This document shows, piece by piece, positions 35,117 to 42,029 of a stretch of 64,000 nucleotides of DNA (position 1 is the stretch's first letter; each line of letters begins with the position of its first letter). Made by a program: the position numbers and the translations under genes. Location of the stretch: NCBI GenBank assembly GCA_964475205.1, contig CAYYVQ010000005.1, positions 33,469 to 97,468 on the forward strand, in the 5' to 3' direction. The notes under the pieces are model-generated. The model ran no database searches and was not told where the DNA came from. It worked only from the letters and a program-made list of their open reading frames with translations. The DNA comes from CAYSRM01 sp964475205. Its GTDB lineage: Bacteria; Verrucomicrobiota; Kiritimatiellia; UBA8416; CAYSRM01.

Positions 35117-35636
35117 GGATCATCCCCCGGCTCATATTATCCTGGATGCACTCCCGGAGACTTTCGCGGATCCGCAGCATCGCCATACGCACAGCGCCGG
35201 CTTTCATGTCTACAACGCGTGAAATCTCCTGCGCATTCAAATTTTTCTCGTATTTCAGTGATATAAGTTTTCGACTGCTTTCCGAGAGTTTCTGAAGACA
35301 TACCTTGAGACTCTCGAACGCGCCTGCAAAGAGAGATGGCTCCCCGGAAGTCTCTGCCTCTGAAAGCAGTTCAGCGATGGCCTCGTAGCGCCTGGCCTGT
35401 TTCCTTTTTGTCTTGCGAAAATGGTTCATGCACAGGTTACGGGCAATGCCCTTCAGCCATCGAATCGGTATAGTGTCTTCAGGCATCTTGTGCATGCCCT
35501 TGTAGAAGGCCACGTAAACCTCCTGGGCGATATCATCAACCTCGTCCGAAGACACTCCCAGTCCGGCAATGTAAGCGCGCACCATGTGCTGGCTTTCACT
35601 TAGAATCTGCTCAAATTTTTCAAGGTCTTGCTTCAT
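35109..35636 (-). CDS. Sigma-70 family ECF-like sigma factor (Rhodopirellula/Verrucomicrobium type)
   Basis: The 175-residue protein has region 2 (VDDIAQEVYVAFYKGMHKMP, then WLKGIARNLCMNHFRKTKRK) and region 4 (LSESSRKLISLKYEKNLNAQ, then ISRVVDMKAGAVRMAMLRIR with the helix-turn-helix). There is no region 1 or 3, so it is ECF-like. The overlapping downstream FecR protein is the expected partner. The repeated motif before three nearby units is a candidate target. It sits directly after the 90-residue-scale frame at 35643-35888. Confidence 0.9.
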   Translation of the reverse strand: MKQDLEKFEQILSESQHMVRAYIAGLGVSSDEVDDIAQEVYVAFYKGMHKMPEDTIPIRWLKGIARNLCMNHFRKTKRKQARRYEAIAELLSEAETSGEPSLFAGAFESLKVCLQKLSESSRKLISLKYEKNLNAQEISRVVDMKAGAVRMAMLRIRESLRECIQDNMSRGMIHE

Positions 35637-35642
35637 AATGCT

Positions 35643-35888
35643 TTAGCCTACCATTGCTTGTTGCGGGTAACAACCTGCAAATTCAGCGCTCTCCGTGAGT
35701 AATCTTATGATGTGTTCCTGTATCCAGTTAGAAGCTTTTGAAACGAGCGCCCAGGCTCTGCGGCGAAGTTCCAGGGTATCGGCTATTACAACTTCATATT
35801 CATTGCAATTTCCAAACGTATATCGGCCGGAAACCGGCCATTTTACTGGAATCCCTGTCGAATATTGGACTGTTTTTAACGCCTTCAT
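35643..35888 (-). CDS. Short protein, possibly N-terminal fragment of a FeeM-like enzyme
   Basis: 81 residues from the ATG at 35888. The middle reads GRYTFGNCNEYEVVIADTLE, then LRRRAWALVSK. This loosely matches the start of the FeeM-like domain (GDVYRFSVASDIVSRERVYR) at 32497-33477. Promoter-motif copy 3 ends only a few bases before this ATG, so the message could be leaderless. It ends seven bases before the sigma gene. It may be a leftover start of a lost FeeM paralogue or a small regulator; I do not recognise it firmly. Confidence 0.4.
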   Translation of the reverse strand: MKALKTVQYSTGIPVKWPVSGRYTFGNCNEYEVVIADTLELRRRAWALVSKASNWIQEHIIRLLTESAEFAGCYPQQAMVG

Positions 35889-35923
35889 CACCCTTATATG
35901 GACAAAAAGCAGCAAGTGTCACA
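35883..35923 (-). promoter_or_regulatory. Conserved promoter-like motif, copy 3 (before sigma factor operon)
   Basis: On the minus strand: TGTGACACTTG, then CTGCTTTTTG, TCCATATAAGGG and TGATGAAG. It is the most diverged copy but keeps the two key blocks and spacing. It would drive the short frame and then the sigma-FecR pair, so the sigma factor could control its own synthesis. It faces away from the divergent tetR promoter at 35956. Confidence 0.6.
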
Positions 35924-35955
35924 AAACCAACGAAAAAAAGCTTAAAAAAGATTGG

Positions 35956-35984
35956 TTGACACAAGACCGACCGGTCGGTATGTT
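35956..35984 (+). promoter_or_regulatory. tetR promoter with operator palindrome in the spacer
   Basis: TTGACA (35956-35961), 17 bases, TATGTT (35979-35984) is a near-consensus sigma-70 promoter. The spacer contains the perfect 14-bp palindrome ACCGACCGGTCGGT (35966-35979), a typical TetR-family operator. Binding there would block polymerase, giving autorepression. Transcription would begin about 35991, at the probable tetR start codon. Confidence 0.75.
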
Positions 35985-35991
35985 TAAAGCC

Positions 35992-36585
35992 ATGAGTTCT
36001 AATAGTCATAAATCCAGCACAGGACGCGAAGAAAGAATTGCATCTTATGTGCATAAGGCTACCGGCTTGTTTGCGGCAAAAGGGTATCGACAGGTGGGAG
36101 TTCAGGAAATTATTGATTGTCTTGGGCTCAGCAAGGGTGGATTTTATTGCTATTTTTCGTCCAAGGAGGATTTCTACATACAGATATGCAAGGCGCATTG
36201 TTCTGCAAACAGGCAACTTTTTGCAAATCTCTTGGATGGAAAGCAGCTTTGCCCTGAGACCATCCGGACAACGGCAGTTGCTCTGCTGGAATGGTTTCTG
36301 GATCATCCGGTGCAAATTCGCCTTATGATAGATTTTCACAATGAAAGCGATTCAGATGAAATCAGGAATGAACTCAAACGCCTCAATAATGAGTGGATTA
36401 AAGTTATAACTTCGCTTGTTAACGCCTGCCGTGAGCATGGTTTTATATCCAACGCCATGCCTTCAGAAATGATAGCCCGCCAGTATATTGCTTTTTTTAC
36501 GGGGTTATTGCTGCTTTCCGCGGTTTACCGTGAGAAAGAACGGATACTTAAACAATGGGAAACTTTCCTGGACTCTTTTTTGTGA
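35992..36585 (+). CDS. TetR/AcrR family transcriptional regulator
   Basis: 197 residues from the ATG at 35992. The N-terminal helix-turn-helix is EERIASYVHKATGLFAAKGY, then VGVQEIIDCLGLSKGGFYCY and FSSKEDFY. The C-terminal ligand-binding region has many hydrophobic helices. No ribosome site fits the ATG and the promoter start point coincides with it, so the mRNA may be leaderless. It lies 38 bases before the RND exporter, so it probably controls itself and that operon through the 35966-35979 operator. The inducer is unknown; a lipid-like cargo would fit. Confidence 0.9.
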   Translation: MSSNSHKSSTGREERIASYVHKATGLFAAKGYRQVGVQEIIDCLGLSKGGFYCYFSSKEDFYIQICKAHCSANRQLFANLLDGKQLCPETIRTTAVALLEWFLDHPVQIRLMIDFHNESDSDEIRNELKRLNNEWIKVITSLVNACREHGFISNAMPSEMIARQYIAFFTGLLLLSAVYREKERILKQWETFLDSFL

Positions 36586-36623
36586 AGAAGGCGCAGTGAC
36601 CCGGGACAGGGACAGAATATAAG

Positions 36624-38939
36624 ATGAAAGAAAGAATACTGAAACTTCTGAAACAAATACTCTGGCACAGGAAAACAACCACCGGCGTTTATATCCTGCT
36701 GACATTACTTGCGATTACAAGCTTAATGCGGATCGGTTTTAATACTAGCACAGATGTTTTCTTCAATCAGAAAACACAAACGTGGATAGAAAGCGACATT
36801 CTGGAAAAGCAATTTGTCCGCGGAAAAAACGCCATGATTGCAATAAAGTGCGATGATGTTTTTACGCATCGTAACCTTCAAGTAATAAAGAAGCTTTCAG
36901 ATGAGATTGATAAGATTGACAATGTTAAGACTGTAACAAGCCTTACTACTGTTAACGATACAATCGGCGAAGATGAGTTCTTTTATGTCGAGCCTTTAAT
37001 CGAAGATATTCCGACAGATGCCGAAGAAATGGCTGAAATAAAGCGGCGCACTCTACGCAATCCTCTTTTCCTCAAAAACATTATTTCAACGGACGGAAGA
37101 ACTGCCTGTATTACTGTTGAAACCGAAGATGTTCGCGATGATGACGGTGTCTTCAGGGAAAACCTTGTCCTTGCCATGGAACAACTCATTGAAAAATATG
37201 TACCCGAAGACCTTGAGGCCCATATAGGAGGTGCTATTCCTCTGGAGTATTACTATTCCGTTCATATGCAGGAAGACCTCAAACGCTTTCTGCCGTTTGT
37301 ATTCGCATTAATGATTGGGATTCTGCTGCTGACTTTCAGAAAGTGGCGGATTGTTCTTATGCCGCTGGCGGTAGTAAGCGCGAGCCTGCTCTACACCATG
37401 GCTGCAATGTGGCCTATGGGGCTGAAAATCAACAATGTTACAGTGATTATTCCCCCTATCATTCTCGCCATTGCAATTGCTGATTCCGTTCACTTCGTGT
37501 CCGCGGCGCTCAGTCAGGGTATAGACGATCGAGGTGAACTGATAAAAAAAACCATGGATCATCTCCTTGTTCCATGTTTTTTGACCACGATAACGACCGC
37601 GTTCGGATTTGCGTCTTTAATGGTAAGCCGCAGTCCGGCTATCCAGCAACTCGGCCTGGTTGCGTCTATAGGCGTGATCCTGGCATTCATAGTGACCTTT
37701 ACACTGTTGCCGCTTCTGATGTCAGGTCGGCTATTCCCGAGCAACGTAAAAAAGAAAAACAATGAAAATGCTCAAACAGAAGCGCTTATGGACAGGTTCC
37801 TCTCCGGCGTAGGGCGTTTTAACGAGAAACATCAAAAGCTGATATTGTTGTCAACCATTGTGGTAGTTGTCGCATCGGTCTGGGGCATGTCTAAGATTGT
37901 TGTCGAGTCAAGCCTTATACAACAACTGAATCCCAAAATGGAAATCTACAAGAACACTATGTTCATCCGGGAAAATCTCAGCGGCATACATTTTGCGCAC
38001 GTATCATTCAGTCATCAGGATCAAGACGCAATGAAACATCCTGAAAAATTGAAGATGATTGAAAGAATTCAGGAGCAGATACTGGAAATTCCCGGTGTGG
38101 ATAAAGCGTCCTCAGTGGTTGACCTGATCAAGGAGATGAATGAGTCTTTCAACAACGAGCAGGAAAAGTATTACACCATACCGGATTCCCGCGAGATGGT
38201 CGCCCAGTATGCATTGCTTTATGATCCGGAAGATCTTGAAAAGGTCGTTGATTCCGAATGGAAATGGACAATCCTGACGTTTCGAATCTCAAAGCACGGC
38301 ACCCGCAAACAACAGGCTATATTGGATCAAGTTTCAGATATTTTGACTGAGGCTGAAGCCCAAGACATAAAAGCGAAGCTCCTGGGTGAAACCGTGAATT
38401 TTGCGGACGGCGTGAAAACCGTAGTGGACGGCCAGGTTCGCAGCCTGGGGCTGGCTATGATCGTTATCTTTGCGATGATGTTTATCGTTTTCAAATCAGT
38501 TCACATCGGATTGATAAGTATTGTGCCTAATCTTCTGCCACTTATAATCAATTTCGGAATTATGGGCTTAACAGGAATCCCACTGGATACGGCGACATCA
38601 TTGATTTCCGCTATCGGAATAGGAATTATAGTTGATGACACCATTCATTTTACCTATGGCTTTGGCTCTGCATTGAATAATAACGGCGGGGATTACAGGC
38701 TGGCGATGTATCAGGCGCTCAGGAGTAAAGGCAGAGCCATAATATTCACTTCGGCAATTCTGGCATCCAGTTTTGCCGTGCTCCTTACGTCACAGTTCAT
38801 CCCGACTTTTCAGTTCGGGCTTCTAAGCGCCACAGTTATGCTTAATGCGGTTGTTGCAGATTTATTTGTGCTGCCGTGCCTGTTTATATGGCTGAAACCG
38901 AAATTTAATAATTCAATTATGAAAGGGCTGAAAAAATGA
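36624..38939 (+). CDS. RND/MMPL family exporter
   Basis: This 771-residue inner-membrane transporter has the RND layout: one helix, a periplasmic loop (about 45-220), five to six helices (starting FLPFVFALMIGILLLTFRKW), then a second loop and helix set. Acidic pore motifs: AIADSVHFVSAAL near 290 and GIIVDDTIHFTYGF near 670. The hydrophobe/amphiphile (HAE2/MMPL-like) branch exports lipids, hopanoids and pigments. Its stop overlaps the next start (ATGA), so it is translationally coupled to the LolA-like gene. Confidence 0.9.
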   Translation: MKERILKLLKQILWHRKTTTGVYILLTLLAITSLMRIGFNTSTDVFFNQKTQTWIESDILEKQFVRGKNAMIAIKCDDVFTHRNLQVIKKLSDEIDKIDNVKTVTSLTTVNDTIGEDEFFYVEPLIEDIPTDAEEMAEIKRRTLRNPLFLKNIISTDGRTACITVETEDVRDDDGVFRENLVLAMEQLIEKYVPEDLEAHIGGAIPLEYYYSVHMQEDLKRFLPFVFALMIGILLLTFRKWRIVLMPLAVVSASLLYTMAAMWPMGLKINNVTVIIPPIILAIAIADSVHFVSAALSQGIDDRGELIKKTMDHLLVPCFLTTITTAFGFASLMVSRSPAIQQLGLVASIGVILAFIVTFTLLPLLMSGRLFPSNVKKKNNENAQTEALMDRFLSGVGRFNEKHQKLILLSTIVVVVASVWGMSKIVVESSLIQQLNPKMEIYKNTMFIRENLSGIHFAHVSFSHQDQDAMKHPEKLKMIERIQEQILEIPGVDKASSVVDLIKEMNESFNNEQEKYYTIPDSREMVAQYALLYDPEDLEKVVDSEWKWTILTFRISKHGTRKQQAILDQVSDILTEAEAQDIKAKLLGETVNFADGVKTVVDGQVRSLGLAMIVIFAMMFIVFKSVHIGLISIVPNLLPLIINFGIMGLTGIPLDTATSLISAIGIGIIVDDTIHFTYGFGSALNNNGGDYRLAMYQALRSKGRAIIFTSAILASSFAVLLTSQFIPTFQFGLLSATVMLNAVVADLFVLPCLFIWLKPKFNNSIMKGLKK

Positions 38940-39730
38940 CCAATAGATGCATAAGCTTGAAAGCGCTGACAACAATAGTTTTCTTTTCCATCTTTATCAG
39001 CACAGCCTGCGTCTGCTTTGCCGAAGAGGTAACCGGCCGCCGGGTTGCTGAATGGGTATATAACCGCGATGATGGAAATGACAACACATTCAATATTAAG
39101 ATGACGCTCACAGACAAACGCGGCAGGAAACGCGAAAGAGAATTGATAATTCAGTCCAGGGATGAAGGCAAACTGGTCAATACGTTTCTGGAGTTCACCA
39201 GTCCGGCTGACATCGACGGAACACGTTTCCTTACTCTTGAGAATAAAGGTAAAGACGACACTCAATACCTGTATCTGCCGGCGCTTGGTCGAACCCGAAG
39301 AATCGTGGGCAGTCAGAAAAAACAGAATTTCATGAATACTGACTATACCTACGAGGATATGGAACGGCAGCATCCGGATGAGAATAAACACAAATTTCTG
39401 AGGGAAGAGAATTTTTCAGGATGGAATTGTTATGTTACCGAAAGCGTGCCGGTAGAAGACAGAGATTCTCAGTACAGCCGGATGATCGTCTGGGTTGACA
39501 AGAAAAGCCATGTAATTGTAAAGACCGATTATTACAACAAAAAGAAACGTCTGACGAAACGTTTTACAGTAACAGATCTAAAAAAAATGGACGGTATCTG
39601 GACTCAGGCTGACACCTTGATGGAAGATCTGCGCCGTAAAACCAGTACGCGCATGACTGTTACGGAAGCAAAGTATAACCAGGGACTTGACGAACAGATT
39701 TTCACCAAGCGTCGTTTAGAACAAATATGA
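38936..39730 (+). CDS. Outer membrane lipoprotein-sorting (LolA-like) protein
   Basis: 264 residues with a signal peptide (LTTIVFFSIFISTACVCFA). The mature part matches the LolA-like domain linked to RND/MMPL exporters: DGNDNTFNIKMTLTDKRGRK, LEFTSPADIDGTRFLTLEN, TQYLYLPALGRTRRI, then KRFTVTDLKKMDGIWT. It is probably a periplasmic carrier of a hydrophobic cargo between the exporter and the outer-membrane partner. It overlaps both neighbouring genes by 4 bases (ATGA at each junction). Confidence 0.88.
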   Translation: MTNRCISLKALTTIVFFSIFISTACVCFAEEVTGRRVAEWVYNRDDGNDNTFNIKMTLTDKRGRKRERELIIQSRDEGKLVNTFLEFTSPADIDGTRFLTLENKGKDDTQYLYLPALGRTRRIVGSQKKQNFMNTDYTYEDMERQHPDENKHKFLREENFSGWNCYVTESVPVEDRDSQYSRMIVWVDKKSHVIVKTDYYNKKKRLTKRFTVTDLKKMDGIWTQADTLMEDLRRKTSTRMTVTEAKYNQGLDEQIFTKRRLEQI

Positions 39731-41550
39731 AATATTTTGCCAGGAAAAAAACTGCGGCAACGCAACTGCTTAGCTTAAGCGTATATTTGCTTCTCACATT
39801 TTATGGCTTCGGGGCGGAAATTCATCGAGCTGTTAAGAATGGGGATATTGATAAGTTACGTTCAATATTGTCGCAGGAGAAACATTCGGCGGCTAACTCC
39901 AGAATTCAAGGAGGCATCACGCCTTTGCATATAGCTGCGGCGATGAATCAGACTCAAGCCATTAAGATCCTTCTTATCCATGGGGCTGATATCAACGCGC
40001 GAACTCAAAATGGCTTCACTGCGCTTCACTTGGCATCCAGCCGCAACTACGCCAACGCAGTTGAATTTTTGCTTGAATACGGAGCAGATCCTTCAATTAA
40101 GTCAAAAAACGGTATAACACCGCTTGATTTGGCCGAAAAAAAAGATGCCAAAAGCCTCATTGATGTCCTGAGCAGGTATGAGGAAGAAAAAATACCGGAG
40201 CCGCCACGCCCTTTAGAAAAGGAAAGCACCGAACCCGCAGAACAAGTGGATTGGATCGACAATTCAGGCGTCGGGGGAACCATTGAAACTCGGTTCTACC
40301 GTGATATAACCAGGGATAACGGAGAGGCGAGCAAATCACTTGACGCGGTTCTTCTTTTTGAGGACACGATACGCTTTCCTGAACATAACGCCATTGCCAG
40401 AGTAGGTGTTGAGATGAGGCATGAAAATTTTGATCTGGATTCTGATGAAAATATCGAGAGCGATATTAGTCTCGAAGAAGCATACCTTGAAAAGAGATGG
40501 CGCGCCTGGACTATATCGGCAGGAAAACAGACGATCACCTGGGGAAAACTGGACGATATTGTTGTTCTGGATCGCATCTCTCCCCAGGATCTGCGGTGGT
40601 TTGTTTTATATGACAAGCAGGAGCGTAAAAATCCCATACCAATGGTGTCAGCAACATGGTTCGGCAGCCCGTATCAAATTGAAGCTGTTGTTATCCCGTA
40701 CTTCCAACCGTCTGAAATGGACTACTTCGGCTCAGGCTGGGCTCTTTTCGGGAAGCTTAAGCAAACTGTATTGTCGGGCAATTTTCCGGAGCAGGCCAAA
40801 GCCGTTGTTAATGGTGTTGAGATAGATGAAAGCTCTGTTAGCGATGAGCCTGAACTTGCTTTGCGTTTTCGAGGCCGAGTTGGTGAAATTGATCATACTT
40901 TTAATTACATGACAATCCATAACCGTGTGCCGACGCTGAAAGAAAAGACGCGAAAAGGGAACATAACCAAGCAGTTTCTCTTTTATCCGAATGAATCAAC
41001 CTTATCACACCTTGTCGCGTCAACCCCGGAACCCGAAGACCTGACTCTGGAGGCCGGCCATGACCGTATGCACATAGTCGGAGCTGATTTTGAAACCGTT
41101 GCAGGCAATTACGGTCTGCGCGGAGAGATCGCGCACATGCATGATTTGCCTTTTATGAAAAAAGATGATTTGTCCTATACAAAGGAATCAATGACTTCCG
41201 CAGGAATAGGCATTGACCACACGACCGATTGGGATTTGTATGCGAATTTGCAATTTGTCGTGGATTATGTTTCCGGCGCCGATGAACTCTGGGAAACCGA
41301 AGACCTTGCTTTTCAGCTTGGGTTTAACGCGTCAAAGAACTGGATGTACGGGGACTTTGCAATTGATTTACAGGCATTTGCGCGTGTTCCCTACAATGAC
41401 TGGATGTTATCGCCCGAAGCAACCTACAAATTCAGAAATGGAATAGAAACAACATTGCAAATACTTCTTCTCGAAGGCGAACAAAACACTCTTTTCGGGC
41501 GTTTTGATGATAAAGATTTGATTATGTTGAAAATGCGCTATCCATTCTGA
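39727..41550 (+). CDS. Ankyrin-repeat / outer-membrane beta-barrel (DUF1302-like) fusion
   Basis: 607 residues. A signal peptide (LLSLSVYLLLTFYGFGA) is followed by three to four ankyrin repeats (about 35-145: GGITPLHIAAAMNQTQAIKI, NGFTALHLASSRNYANAVEF, NGITPLDLAEKKD), a charged linker, and from about residue 175 a barrel-like domain with SLEEAYLEKRWRAWTISAGK and TWGKLDD, ending in LMLKMRYPF, whose last Phe is the usual barrel signal. The barrel part resembles DUF1302-type proteins paired with RND and LolA-like genes; the ankyrin extension in the periplasm is unusual. Confidence 0.82.
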   Translation: MKYFARKKTAATQLLSLSVYLLLTFYGFGAEIHRAVKNGDIDKLRSILSQEKHSAANSRIQGGITPLHIAAAMNQTQAIKILLIHGADINARTQNGFTALHLASSRNYANAVEFLLEYGADPSIKSKNGITPLDLAEKKDAKSLIDVLSRYEEEKIPEPPRPLEKESTEPAEQVDWIDNSGVGGTIETRFYRDITRDNGEASKSLDAVLLFEDTIRFPEHNAIARVGVEMRHENFDLDSDENIESDISLEEAYLEKRWRAWTISAGKQTITWGKLDDIVVLDRISPQDLRWFVLYDKQERKNPIPMVSATWFGSPYQIEAVVIPYFQPSEMDYFGSGWALFGKLKQTVLSGNFPEQAKAVVNGVEIDESSVSDEPELALRFRGRVGEIDHTFNYMTIHNRVPTLKEKTRKGNITKQFLFYPNESTLSHLVASTPEPEDLTLEAGHDRMHIVGADFETVAGNYGLRGEIAHMHDLPFMKKDDLSYTKESMTSAGIGIDHTTDWDLYANLQFVVDYVSGADELWETEDLAFQLGFNASKNWMYGDFAIDLQAFARVPYNDWMLSPEATYKFRNGIETTLQILLLEGEQNTLFGRFDDKDLIMLKMRYPF

Positions 41551-42029
41551 GCCTATAAAGAGCAGTTGAACCACGAATAGCATACCTGTCTGCGTGCGGA
41601 CACGCACAGGCAGGCGAATAGACACGAATAAATGAGGGTATTATCCACAATGCAACTGCACCCATTTGGTGCAGGGTTCAATGTGCTCATGAAGTTTTCT
41701 TTTGATGCTTTTTCCAGCTATTTCAAAACATTAGTGCTATTTAGTGTCCATTAGCCCGCATTTCTCACAGGATTTCGTAGTGAGAGCGTGGAAAGTGCTG
41801 CTGCGGGGGTGCGAATTGGTAAAACGCCGGAGCAGCCGTATAGACATACTGCAATCTGGGGTTTTGTCAATTTGTGCCGTCGCAGTGGCTCTATCCGCGC
41901 TCGCAGCAGGCATTCTGTGAGATATGCGGGTTAGTGGTTTTCTACTGCCGGATATAGGGTGAAAGAGGAAGAAGAAACAGGGCTTTGCAAGGGGTTTCTT
42001 ACGGTTTATGAATTATTGATGGCTGATTT
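41551..42029. other. Gap with element A full copy
   Basis: No gene is supported between the barrel gene and purL. 41577-41625 carries a short GTGCGGACACGCAC palindrome in an 'ACCACGAATAG...AATAGACACGAATAAA' context often seen in PVC intergenic DNA. 41751-41934 is element A. 41935-42029 is an unremarkable purL trailer. Confidence 0.5.
41751..41934. repeat. Element A, full copy (176 bp with TTAG duplications)
   Basis: The element proper spans 41755-41930 with terminal repeats CCCGCATTTCTCACAG and CTGTGAGATATGCGGG (15 of 16 inverted match). TTAG at both sides (41751-41754, 41931-41934) looks like a target duplication; removing element and one TTAG restores TGTCCATTAGTGGTT. Other copies are flanked by TTAA, so the target is TTAR. 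It is non-coding. Confidence 0.8.
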
